This document shows, one piece after another, positions 1 to 7,993 of a stretch of 15,383 nt of DNA. The notes beneath the pieces were generated by a model. The model was given only the letters and a program-made list of their open reading frames with translations, had not been told where the DNA came from and searched no databases. Position 1 is the first letter of the stretch. Each line of letters begins with the position of its first letter. A program made the translations under genes and the position numbers. Location: assembly GCA_035946955.1 (NCBI GenBank), contig DASYYE010000466.1:1-15383 (forward strand), read 5' to 3'. Origin of the DNA: DASYYE01 sp035946955. Its GTDB lineage: Bacteria; Actinomycetota; Actinomycetes; Streptosporangiales; Streptosporangiaceae.

Positions 1-171
1 GAGGTCGACGGTCAGGTAGCGGCCAACCTTCAGGTCGGGGATGTGATCGAACTGCAGCCACGGCCGGGAGCAGCCCACGTGGTCAGGCTCGGCCGGACCA
101 CGTTTTACGAGCGTGCCCGGCGCAAGCTGCGGCTTGCGGACTCCGCGGAGATACCGGTCGGCTGGCCTTGA
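1..171 (+). CDS. NAD kinase-like protein, C-terminal end (partial)
   Basis: The open frame enters from the left edge and stops with TGA at 169-171, giving the last 56 residues. The fragment reads as a final beta strand (EVDGQV), a GDVIEL turn and the tail VRLGRTTFYERARRKLRL followed by about a dozen residues. That tail resembles the end of actinobacterial NAD(+)/NADH kinases (PpnK/NadK family), which make NADP from NAD and ATP in the cytoplasm. The catalytic GGDG and NE/D motifs would lie outside the window, so I cannot confirm activity. The gene runs towards the decayed regulator on the opposite strand, with only 9 bases between the two stop codons. Assignment rests on the tail pattern alone. 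Confidence 0.6.
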   Translation, partial: EVDGQVAANLQVGDVIELQPRPGAAHVVRLGRTTFYERARRKLRLADSAEIPVGWP

Positions 172-180
172 GTTTGTCCG

Positions 181-354
181 CTACGGTCCCGATTCGGCAT
201 GACCGGCCCGCCAGCATTTCCGCACCTCGATCAGTCGACCCATCGGGACGGTGCGGCCCTGGGCCAGTAAGAGCAACCCCAGCGTATTGCGCTCCTGGGG
301 CCCGCCGAGCGACAGCTCGGTGTCTCCGTCCCACACTTCGAGGCGGCCAAGGTG
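181..354 (-). pseudogene. SARP/AfsR-type winged-helix fragment
   Basis: Reading leftward from about 354, the frame gives LGRLEVWDGDTELSLGG, then PQERNTLGLLLLAQGRTVPM, GRLIEV and an unrelated end with TAG at 181-183. This matches the first half of the OmpR-like DNA-binding domain at the N-terminus of SARP/AfsR regulators (L-G-LEV-DG, LGGP-QR--L-LLLL, V---RLI). It has no start codon of its own and breaks off before the recognition helix; the BTAD domain is absent. It is joined directly, in another frame, to the end of the NB-ARC segment encoded upstream on the same strand. It is best read as a remnant left by a deletion or recombination and not as a working gene. Confidence 0.6.
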
Positions 355-1145
355 GCCTCCAGCGTCTGCTGCCGGGCCTCGGCCCCGCGGTTCCCACCAC
401 CCAGTATCGACAGCTCTTCGGCCAGGCCATGGTTGAGCTGATCGAGGCTGAGTGAGCACAGCCGGACGGCGGCCAGTTCCAGCGCCAGCGGTATGCCATC
501 CAGCCGCCGGCACAACTCCACGACCCCCGCCGCATTGCCCGCATCGATGGTGAAGCCCGGGACCACGGCCGAGGCACGTTCACTCAGCAGCCACACCGCG
601 TCCGAGCGCAGCGCCTCCTCGACCGCGCTCCCGCTGCTCGCCTCGGGCAGCGACATCGGCGGCACGACCATCCTGACCTCACCGGCCACGCTCAGGGCCT
701 GTCGGCTGGTTACCAGCACACATAGCTCCGGGCACGCGCTGAGCAGGGTGCTGGCCAGGACCGCGCAGCCATCCAGCAGGTGCTCGCAGTTGTCCAGCAC
801 CAGCATCATGCGTTTGCCAGCCAGATACCCGGTCAGCGACGACAACGACAGGCCAGCAGACAGATCTTGCACTCCCAGCGCACTGAAGACGGCCTGCGGC
901 ACCAGCAACGGGTCCTGCACCGAGGCCAGGGAGACCAACCAGGCACCATCGGGGAAACCGCGCGACATCTCCGCCGCCGCCCGTAGCGCCAGCCGAGTCT
1001 TCCCTGCCCCCCCGCTACCAGTAAGCGTCAGCAGCCGGGTAGTGGCCAGCAGCCGCTTGACCTCACGCAACTCCGCCCGCCGCCCGACGAAGCTGGTCAG
1101 CTCAACCGGCAAGCCGGACGGCCGAGGCCGACGGACTCGATCCAT
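231..1145 (-). pseudogene. NB-ARC regulatory ATPase, truncated (AfsR/LuxR-type)
   Basis: The frame starts at ATG 1145 and encodes 304 residues. Residues 1-265 are a clear STAND/NB-ARC ATPase module: an ELTSFVGR linker (15-22), Walker A GSGGAGKT (43-50), Walker B MMLVLDN (Asp118), the LVTSR sensor (Arg148) and the GIPLALELAA motif (217-226). After residue 265 (RQQTLEATL), where relatives continue with a winged-helix and a TPR region, the frame gives 39 residues of unrelated sequence and stops. Another frame here encodes the start of a SARP domain. Family members are about 900-1100 residues and carry a DNA-binding domain at one end; here there is none attached. It lies 43 bases after the DUF4242 gene on the same strand, suggesting a former operon. 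I think it is non-functional, although the ATPase part could still be translated. Confidence 0.7.
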
Positions 1146-1188
1146 CTCGAGGTCAGGTTACGCCGCGCCGACCCGGAACAGAAGGTGG

Positions 1189-1512
1189 CTACTGCTGGCC
1201 CGGGCCGGACAATTCGACGGCGGGCTCGATACTGGCAAACGGGATGAGGGCAGCCTGGTTGACCGCCTGCACCGTTTCCGGGCTCTCGGCCCGGAACAGT
1301 GACAACAACCGGCCCGAGCCGGCCAGGAAGATCGAACCAAGATACTGGACACCCTCACCGCGGGCGTAGAACCGGGCCGCTGCACTGGTGAGCGCCGCCT
1401 GCAGCAAGGCCAGTTGATGCTCGGTGACCCTCGGCAGCCGACGTTCGACGATGAACAGGCCTGCCGGTGCCGACCCGGCGCCTGCGTCCGCCCTCTGGTC
1501 AGCTTCACTCAT
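1189..1512 (-). CDS. DUF4242-family small protein
   Basis: A 107-residue protein starting at ATG 1512. After a polar leader (about 16 residues) the sequence GLFIVERRLPRVTEHQLALL opens a ferredoxin-like fold typical of DUF4242 proteins: the VER strand, a long helix containing AAAR, a YLGSIFLAGSGRLLSLF hairpin, and a final helix-strand with ETVQAVNQAA and an E-P-A-VEL end. A Streptomyces member of this family has been described as nickel-binding; I cannot identify metal ligands here. The role is unknown. The ribosome-binding site is weak, so the start is less certain than the frame. It precedes the truncated NB-ARC regulator by 43 bases and probably shared its transcript. Confidence 0.6.
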   Translation of the reverse strand: MSEADQRADAGAGSAPAGLFIVERRLPRVTEHQLALLQAALTSAAARFYARGEGVQYLGSIFLAGSGRLLSLFRAESPETVQAVNQAALIPFASIEPAVELSGPGQQ

Positions 1513-1908
1513 CCGAGGCCTCGGCTCTCTATGGGATGCCGGTTAAAGGCCAGCCTGCCGCGAGCTGGTCGGCCCGCCATCGTGGCCAACTCGTAGCACG
1601 CCTCGTAAGCCACCTGGGGCCGGGATATGCGGCTGCGCCGGGCGGGAGATGTCGCAGGTGCGCAGTCGGCTCGCACAACGGACCAGTCCGCGGCTTGCGG
1701 GCCGCCGGGGACGGGTTCTGGGGCAGTGCGGGGTGGGCCTTGCGTGCCGATCTGCGTGCTGGCACGGATTCGGCCGGTGCCGCGTGTGCCTACCGTCGCG
1801 GTCAAGACGCCGATCAGCGGCGCGGACCGACCCTGGCACAGCATGTCTCGGCCGGGCGATGAGCGGCCCGGTGTGGCACTGCTGACGGCGACACCGTGGA
1901 GGTGCACC
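1513..1908. other. Intergenic region between divergent genes
   Basis: This 396-base stretch separates the minus-strand DUF4242 gene from the plus-strand transporter and should hold both promoters. I see no convincing -10/-35 pair. A short minus-strand patch near 1541-1620 reads AYEACYELATMAG with GC-rich third positions, which might be a relic of a lost gene, but it has no recognisable family. A weak inverted repeat (CGGTGT 1869-1874 with ACACCG 1891-1896) lies just before the transporter ribosome-binding site GGAGG (1898-1902). Confidence 0.4.
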
Positions 1909-4060
1909 ATGTTCGCAACCATTGCCCGTTTCTGCGTCGGCCACCGCCGGGGGGTGCTGGCGGCCTGGATTCTGCTGATCCTGATGGGGGACGCCGCCTC
2001 GCTGCCCCTGAGCAAGCACCTGACGAACGCTGCCGGGGGGTCGTCGGAGTCGGCCCGGGGCGCGAGCATTCTGGACCGGGCCAGCCCGGTGGGTCCTGGC
2101 GCCGTGATCCTGGTGCAGGGCGCGCCGGTCGATGCCGCGGCCACCCGGGCGAGGGTGGCCGTGCTGACCGCCAAGGTTGATCGGCTGCCGCAGGTGACGG
2201 GGACGGTCAACGCCTACACGAGCCCAGATCCGAGGCTGCGAGCCCGGGACGGCCGGGCCAGCCTGATCGTGGTTTCGCTCCGCAAGAACGCGTCCACAAC
2301 GGATCAATCCAGCGCCGTGGCCGCGATGCGCGCCGACGCCCGGGGCGCGGTGCCCGGCGCGCGGGTACTGGTCGGCGGGGACGCCGCGGTGACGGCGGAC
2401 ATGAATAGTTCCCTCCAACATGACCTATTCATGGGGGCCCTGGTCTCGTTCCCGATCCTGCTGATCGCGCTGTTGTTCATCTTCGGCGGGCTGCGCGCCG
2501 CGCTGCTGCCCGTCATCGGCGCCTTCGCCACCATGACGGGCGCGCTGCTGGCGCTGCTCGGCATCAGCTACCTAACCAGCCTTAGCCAGCTGGTGCTGGA
2601 CGTGGTCCTGCTGTTCGGGCTGGCCCTGGCTGTGGACTACGGCCTGCTCATGGTCAACCGGTTCCGCGAGACCCGCGCCGCCGGTGCGGACATCACCGGG
2701 GCCGTGGAGCACACCGGTGCCATCGCCGGGCGGACCGTCGCCTTTTCCGCACTCACCGTGGCCACGGCGCTGTCCGGGCTGCTCGTCTTCGGCGACCCCA
2801 CGTTCACCTCGGTGGCCATCAGCGGGATCGCCACCGTGCTGTTCGCGCTGGCCACCGCGCTGACGCTGATCCCCGCGCTGCTGGCCGCCTGGGGTGCCAG
2901 GCTCACGGCCGCACGACGCCAGCGGGGCGAGGATAGGTTCTTCTTCCGGCTCGCCCGCCGGATCCAGCGCCGGCCCTGGCTGGCCGCCGTGGGGGTCAGC
3001 GCGGTGCTGGTGGCCGTGGCCCTGCCGTTCCTGCACGCCAACTACGGCAACAGCGACCCGCGCACCCTGCCCCTAGCCAGCGAAAGCCGGCACGTCGCAC
3101 TCGCCTTGGCTGCCGACTTCCCTGGTATGCGGGCCGACCCCATCAGCATCGTCGCCCGCATCCCCGCCAGCGACCCGCGGATCCCCGCCTACGCTGCCAA
3201 GCTTGCCCACCAGCCCGGAGCCGCCGCCGTCAGCCTTGAGCACCTGCACGGCAACGTCGCTGCGATCGACGTGACCCCGGCTGGTATCACCCAAGGCGCC
3301 ACCGCGCAGCACCTGGTCGCCACGTTGCGCGCCCACAGGCCACACTTCCAGACCTGGGTCACCGGATCCGCGGCCTCCCTGGTGGACTTCAAGAACCAGA
3401 TCACGCAGCGGCTGCCGTACGCGCTCACGTTGATCGTGCTGGCCACCTTCATCCTGCTGTTCCTGGTGACCGGGTCGGTGCTCATCCCCGTCAAGGCCCT
3501 GGTCATGAACACACTCTCGCTCGGCGCAGTGTTCGGCGCCCTGGTCTGGGTGTTCCAGGACGGGCACCTGTCGCATCTGCTCGGCTTCCAGCCCTTCGGC
3601 ACGATCGAGGCCTGGGTGCCGGTCGTGGTGTTCGTGTTCGCGTTCGGGCTGTCCATGGACTACGAGGTGTTCCTGCTGTCCCGGATCACCGAAGCCCACG
3701 ACGAGGGCCGTGACACCAACCACGCCGTCGCCACCGGCCTGCAACGATCGGGCTGGATCATCACCTCCGCCGCGTTCCTGGTACTGATCGTGTTCCTTGG
3801 CTTCGCGGCCGGGCACAGCCTCGGCGTCAAAGAGTTCGGCCTAGCCCTGGCCGTCGCCGTCGCCCATCGACGCCACCCTGGTCCGCTGCATCCTGGTGCC
3901 CGCAACCATGACCCTGCTCGGCCGGGCGAACTGGTGGGCTCCCGCCCCGTTGCGGCGCCTGCACCACTACATCGGCCTACACGAAACACCAGCGCACTCG
4001 GCCGACGGCACCGGCACGCCTGGCGCTCAACCGTCAGCCACCGCTGACCTATTCCGCTGA
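1909..4060 (+). pseudogene. MMPL-family (RND-type) transporter, frameshifted near 3' end
   Basis: ATG 1909 has GGAGG six bases upstream. The frame shows the full MMPL/RND plan: first membrane helix (MFATIARFCVGHRRGVLAAW onward), an extracytoplasmic domain, helices 2-6 with the signature AVDYGLLMVNRFRE, a second extracytoplasmic domain, and helices 7-12 with GLSMDYEVFLLSRITEAHDE. The two intramembrane Asp-Tyr pairs that carry protons are both present. Such proteins export lipids or drugs from the inner membrane by proton motive force. At 3863-3865 there is CCC where the family frame needs CC: reading on after the extra C gives the expected ATIDATLVRCILVPATM-type last helix (here AIDATLVRCILVPATMTLLG) and a stop at 4058-4060, for 716 residues, a normal length. 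Unshifted, the frame runs to 4047 with a nonsense tail. This could be a true mutation or a sequencing error; if an error, the gene is intact. Confidence 0.8.
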
Positions 4061-4098
4061 CACCCGGGGACCACAGGCACCTCCCTCGCTCGCCAAGC

Positions 4099-4140
4099 AC
4101 AGGGAGCGTCCAGCCACCGGCCGGACGCTCCCTGTTTCCT
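4099..4140 (+). terminator. Intrinsic terminator after the MMPL gene
   Basis: ACAGGGAGCGTCC (4099-4111) and GGACGCTCCCTGT (4123-4135) form a perfect 13-bp stem with an 11-base loop, followed by TTCCT continuing the T-rich side. It lies about 40 bases after the corrected transporter stop, between two convergent genes. The T-rich side is on the plus strand, so it mainly serves the transporter; the stem could also slow transcription from the isocitrate lyase side. Confidence 0.8.
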
Positions 4141-4310
4141 GCGCTGTCAGCCTGACACCGAGTGGGCGGTTGCCGCTGTGCTCACCGGGCACCATTGACC
4201 GAGCAGGGCACAGGGCCGTGCAGCTGACCACCTGCCGACGCAATGCATGAGTTAGGCCACTCAGGACGTGCTGAAGGATCGTTTTGTCGCTGCCTTGGCC
4301 ATCGGCCCGG

Positions 4311-6659
4311 TCACGCCGTGGTCTTTTCTGGTGTTTGCTCGGGGACGTCGACCGGCTCATACGGGTGCTGCCGCTGGATCAGGGCGTTCAGGCGGTCCCG
4401 GTCGGGGGCCAGCAGGGCCTTGACGCCCGCGGCGCTGACGTCGGCGACGATGATGTGACCGACCTCGTCGTGGACGTCGCTGAAGAGGCCATGCGTTTTC
4501 ATCTTCTGGGCCTGGTACCGGTTGTCGTCGGTTGGGCTGACGTAGTGGACCGCCCAGATCTTGTAGCGGTGGACCAGGAACAGGTGGTTCAGCGTCATCA
4601 GGCGCTTCTGGCGCAAGGCACCGTCGAAGGTGTTCTGGTCCCGGACCGAGAGGATGTTGCGGCCCCGGCGATCGGCGATCACGCCGAAGATGATGTCGGC
4701 GACCTTGTCCCCACTGGTGTTGGACAGGGTGAGCTCCAGCAACTCCGAGCCCGCCGTGTGCGGTCGCAGTCCGGCCTGCAGCGAGCCCGGGATCTGGTGG
4801 TGTTTTGCCCACATGGCGAGCCATTCTTCGAGCAGCCTGGTCGGCACCTCGGTCTGGACCAGGTGCTGGTGCTGCGTCGAGCCCTTGCCCATTGCCTTGG
4901 TGGCCGCAGTGCCGCCCGAAGAGGCCATGAGCGCCGCGTCCAGCCGCGGCCCGCCCACGAGCGTCTGTGGCGTCCGGTACGGCGATTCGACCAGGCGGAA
5001 CTTTCGCTGAAGGCGGGCCAGGGAGAGCATGCCGTCCTGCTTGAGCGCGGTGGCGAACTCCTCCGCCGCCAGGCCGTCGATCTGGTGCCCGCCGTAGGTG
5101 ATGAAGTTGAAGACGAACCCCAGCTTGCCGAGCTCCTCGGGGAATCGCCTCATTTCTTCCTCGCTCATGCCGGTCGTGTCCCAGTTGAACGATGGTGACA
5201 GGTTGTAGGCGAGCATCTTGGAGGGGACCTCGGCGTGGATGGCTTCGGCGAAGCGCCGGGCGTCCGCCAGGTTCGCGGTCTTGGTCTCCATCCACAGCAA
5301 GTCCGCGAACGGGGCGACAGCCAGCGATCTGGCGACCGCGTACTCGATTCTCCCCTGTATCTGGTAATAGCCCTCCGGGGTCTTGGGGGCCTCGCAGTCC
5401 CAGGTGATATCGATGCCCATGGACTTGGCCCTTACCTGGGCGGCATGGAAGGACGCCCTGTTCGCGAAGGCCAGCCACTCCCCGGCGCTCATGTCGAAAC
5501 GCTCGCCCTCGCCGGTGCGGAACTCGATCACATCCGCCACCGCCTGGGGATAACTCGTCAGGTTTGCCTCGGACTGCCATGCCTCCAGATATGACGTCCC
5601 GACACTGTCCAGCAGTGCGTCCACTGGCGACTCGTCGCCCTGCCGGAACGCCATCGCGCTCTCTTCGAGCACCCGCATCACGCCCGCCCGTTCAAGCCAG
5701 GCGCTGGCCTCGTCATACTCGGCGGCGGAGATCTGATACAGCAGGTAGCCACGGGCGTCCTCGACGCCCAGCTCGCGGAGCTTCTTCAAGATGGCGAGGT
5801 AACCAACCTTGTAGGTCGGCAGGTCAACGTTGGTGGCGCCCAGGATGAACGGATGATCGCGCTCGTCCCCGCGCCCCTCCAGGAATGTGGCCGCTTCGGC
5901 GTCGGTCCGGGCCACGATGAGACCGGGGACCTTCATGACGTCGAGCTGAAAGCGCGCGGCGCTGAGCCGTTTGATCTGCTCATCCACGCCGACGAGCACC
6001 TTCCCCCCTTGGTGCCCGCACTTCTTGGCGCCGGGTTTCTGGTCCTCGATGTGGTAGCCCGGAACCCCAGCCTCGACGAAACGGCGGATCAGATTCCGGA
6101 CGTGCGCGTCGCCGCCGTGCCCGGTGTCGGCGTCGGCGATGATGAATGGCCGGTAGTCGATCTCGGGGGAGGCGGCCCGTTGCGCCTCGGTCAGGCGGGA
6201 GCGGGCGAAGCGCTGGTTCCGGTCCGCCGTGAGCAGGGCGCGCACGATCGGCGCGGCCTCGTCGGGCACCTGGGAGAGCGGATAGCTGGCCAGGTCGGGG
6301 CCTGGGTCCTCCGTCACCGATCCCCTGGCCGACGTGGCCCAGCCGCCGAGGTAGATGCCCTCGATACCCATCCGTTTCAGAGCCACCGCCTGACCGGGTG
6401 AATAGGGGCCGAAGGTAGTGATCTGCTTGCGCTCGGCGAACAGTTGCCGGAGCCGATCGTAGAACTGCCCGGCCGCCATCCTCGCCACGGTGTAGTCGGC
6501 AGGGATGGTGCCGCGTTGCTCTGCCACCTGGCGCGCAGAATACAAACGCGTGATGCCCTCGAACCGGGGACTGGCAAGCCATGTCGCGGTCTCGCCGATC
6601 TCCGACTCGAACGAGTTCATGGCTGGCTTCCCGGCGGTTTCCACATCGAATGACCTCAT
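4311..6659 (-). CDS. aceA: Isocitrate lyase, large (ICL2/AceA-like) form
   Basis: Cleaves isocitrate to glyoxylate and succinate in the glyoxylate shunt, and in this class can also act on 2-methylisocitrate. The start at 6659 (MRSFDVE) has AGGAG about seven bases upstream; an inner ATG at 6620 has no better site. The 782-residue product shows GGWATSAR (105-112), the metal-binding DADTGHGG (176-183), IEDQ (204-207) and the active-site loop KKCGH (212-216, catalytic Cys214). Ordinary bacterial lyases have about 430 residues. Here large insertions and a C-terminal part from about residue 600 (ending EVGHIIVADVSAAGVKALL and an acidic tail) match mycobacterial ICL2, whose C-terminal GNAT-like domain is an acyl-CoA-sensing regulatory domain. 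No malate synthase or methylcitrate gene is adjacent. It is divergent from the methyltransferase gene across a 392-base gap. Confidence 0.93.
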   Translation of the reverse strand: MRSFDVETAGKPAMNSFESEIGETATWLASPRFEGITRLYSARQVAEQRGTIPADYTVARMAAGQFYDRLRQLFAERKQITTFGPYSPGQAVALKRMGIEGIYLGGWATSARGSVTEDPGPDLASYPLSQVPDEAAPIVRALLTADRNQRFARSRLTEAQRAASPEIDYRPFIIADADTGHGGDAHVRNLIRRFVEAGVPGYHIEDQKPGAKKCGHQGGKVLVGVDEQIKRLSAARFQLDVMKVPGLIVARTDAEAATFLEGRGDERDHPFILGATNVDLPTYKVGYLAILKKLRELGVEDARGYLLYQISAAEYDEASAWLERAGVMRVLEESAMAFRQGDESPVDALLDSVGTSYLEAWQSEANLTSYPQAVADVIEFRTGEGERFDMSAGEWLAFANRASFHAAQVRAKSMGIDITWDCEAPKTPEGYYQIQGRIEYAVARSLAVAPFADLLWMETKTANLADARRFAEAIHAEVPSKMLAYNLSPSFNWDTTGMSEEEMRRFPEELGKLGFVFNFITYGGHQIDGLAAEEFATALKQDGMLSLARLQRKFRLVESPYRTPQTLVGGPRLDAALMASSGGTAATKAMGKGSTQHQHLVQTEVPTRLLEEWLAMWAKHHQIPGSLQAGLRPHTAGSELLELTLSNTSGDKVADIIFGVIADRRGRNILSVRDQNTFDGALRQKRLMTLNHLFLVHRYKIWAVHYVSPTDDNRYQAQKMKTHGLFSDVHDEVGHIIVADVSAAGVKALLAPDRDRLNALIQRQHPYEPVDVPEQTPEKTTA

Positions 6660-6924
6660 GACTGGCTCCTGCCGCTGCACCGCGTTACCTCTCGCGATCT
6701 CGATACCCAGATCTGTGTGATATAGGTGCCGTCCCGGCCGGTGCGCGTATGTACGGGCACGTCCGCTGCCTCGCCTGCACCCGGGCTGAGGTGCGGGCAG
6801 ATGTGCCTGGGACCCGAAAAATAATGAGCGTGCCGCACCGCTCTTCACTAGCCTGGGCAGGTGCCCATGTCCGGCTGCAGTTGCGTGAGCAGGCTGCGAA
6901 CGGAGGCGACACCGCCCATCCTTG

Positions 6925-6970
6925 GTGTCCGCCGCTTCCTGAATGCGTCGGAGGAAGCGGCGGGAGACAC
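6925..6970. repeat. Long inverted repeat upstream of the methyltransferase gene
   Basis: CGCCGCTTCCT (6930-6940) pairs with AGGAAGCGGCG (6952-6962) around an 11-base loop; GTGTC (6925-6929) pairs with GACAC (6966-6970) after a three-base bulge, 16 pairs in all. No T-run follows on either strand, so it is not an intrinsic terminator. It may be a leader RNA structure for the gene at 7052 or a protein-binding site between two divergent promoters. Confidence 0.6.
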
Positions 6971-6997
6971 GGCGCGTACCCTCCCTCCGCCTGTGAG

Positions 6998-7018
6998 GTG
7001 AGTTCCGGCACGCACTGA
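6998..7018 (+). promoter_or_regulatory. Possible leader peptide frame (VSSGTH)
   Basis: GTG at 6998 opens a six-codon frame that stops with TGA at 7016-7018, three bases before the hairpin that hides the methyltransferase ribosome-binding site. A ribosome paused at its end would cover the 5' arm of that hairpin. There is no clear Shine-Dalgarno site for this GTG, so the frame may be chance. Confidence 0.3.
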
Positions 7019-7020
7019 GT

Positions 7021-7045
7021 CCTCCTGCCTTGACAGGCCAGGAGG
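7021..7045 (+). promoter_or_regulatory. Hairpin sequestering the methyltransferase ribosome-binding site
   Basis: CCTCCTGCC (7021-7029) pairs with GG-C-CAGGAGG (7036-7045), nine pairs with one bulged C and a six-base loop. The 3' arm contains AGGAGG (7040-7045), the ribosome-binding site six bases before ATG 7052. In the folded form that site is fully paired, so translation should be low until the hairpin is opened. Confidence 0.6.
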
Positions 7046-7051
7046 CACGGG

Positions 7052-7879
7052 ATGCCCAAGCCGTATCGCCCGGTACTAACACCTGCAAGTCTCAAACATC
7101 CGAGGGTCCGGGAGTTCCTGGCCGTCAAGCGCCACCCGGCCGGCTGTGGCCTCCCGTCCACGGTGACCCTCGAGGGCACGTGGATGATCCGGCAGGCCCT
7201 GGTGGCTGGGGTGAGGCTCCAGGCCGTCTTTGTCTGCCCGGCACTGCTCCAGGAAACAGAGGGGCTGACTCTCGCAAGGAAGGCCGTGAGCCTGGGAGCC
7301 GAAGGGTACGAGGTGAGCGAGAGGGTTCTCTCCCGCCTGGCCGGCCGGGACGGCCCGGACGGCATCACCGCCCTCGGCCATGCCCGCTGGCGAACGCTCG
7401 GCGATATCCGCGTCGGCCGCCGCACCCGGGTGATGATCGCTGACGGATGGGATCTCCCGGGCAACCTCGGAACGCTGATCCGGTGCGCCGATGGGGCCGG
7501 CGCTTCGGGGGTGCTGGTTGTCGAGCAGGGATTCGGACTGAGCCACCCGCTTGTCCTCAGGGCAAGTATGGGTGCCGCGCTGACCATGCCCGTCGTCGCC
7601 GTCGGCCGTCCAGCAGCAAGACGGTGGCTGCGGGAGCGTGGCTTCCGCATCCTCGCCGCCGATCCTGCTGGCAGCCGTTCCTACCGGGACGTTGACTATC
7701 GCGGCCCGCTGGCCATCGTCGTCGGTAGCGAACGGCGAGGCCTTGCCCAGGAGTGGCTAGCCGCTGCCGACAGCATCGCCGCCATCCCAATGCTGGGCAC
7801 CTGCGACTCCCTCAATGCCGCGGTCGCCGGAGCCCTCCTCCTCTACGAGGCGCTCGTACAGGACGGCTATCAACCCTGA
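7052..7879 (+). CDS. SpoU/TrmH-family RNA 2'-O-methyltransferase
   Basis: Transfers a methyl group from S-adenosylmethionine to a ribose 2'-OH in rRNA or tRNA. The 275-residue protein has an N-terminal RNA-binding part (LEGTWMIRQALVAGV at 40-54, the usual RNA 2'-O ribose methyltransferase substrate-binding type) and a C-terminal knotted SPOUT domain: motif 1 with Asn138 and Arg144 (GNLGTLIRCADGAGASG), motif 2 VVGSERRGL (223-231, Glu227) and motif 3 IPMLGTCDSLNAAVAGALLLYEAL (245-268, Ser253-Asn255). The family includes housekeeping enzymes (RlmB, TrmH) and antibiotic-resistance enzymes such as TsnR and AviRb of actinomycetes; sequence alone does not tell which this is. The start is fixed by AGGAGG at 7040-7045. 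The hidden ribosome-binding site suggests regulated translation. Confidence 0.88.
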   Translation: MPKPYRPVLTPASLKHPRVREFLAVKRHPAGCGLPSTVTLEGTWMIRQALVAGVRLQAVFVCPALLQETEGLTLARKAVSLGAEGYEVSERVLSRLAGRDGPDGITALGHARWRTLGDIRVGRRTRVMIADGWDLPGNLGTLIRCADGAGASGVLVVEQGFGLSHPLVLRASMGAALTMPVVAVGRPAARRWLRERGFRILAADPAGSRSYRDVDYRGPLAIVVGSERRGLAQEWLAAADSIAAIPMLGTCDSLNAAVAGALLLYEALVQDGYQP

Positions 7880-7993
7880 CAACGCCAGGCTGGAAGGTGA
7901 GTGTCTGGGCGGGTCCGCTCGGCCGACGGGTGCTGCGGGCTGTGTCTGCCAGTCTTACGGCGTGGGCCTGCCGTGCTGGAGTGGAATGGTGTC

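Larger units (their letters stand above)
6660..7051. other. Divergent intergenic region, isocitrate lyase / methyltransferase
   Basis: 392 bases without a credible protein gene. It holds the aceA ribosome-binding site next to 6660, a possible aceA -10 (TATATC on the minus strand, around 6718-6723, without a clear -35), a long hairpin at 6925-6970 and the methyltransferase leader described separately. An AT-rich patch GAAAAATAATGA (6817-6828) is a second candidate promoter element for either strand. Confidence 0.5.

Noticed and set aside
1509..2421. Long minus-strand open frames opposite the transporter start
   Set aside because: They are rich in Arg, Pro and His with poor third-position bias and mirror the transporter gene; such antisense frames are common in GC-rich DNA.
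7030..7035. TTGACA as a -35 promoter box
   Set aside because: It is the loop of the hairpin that hides the ribosome-binding site, and no -10 lies 16-18 bases further on, where the coding sequence has already begun.
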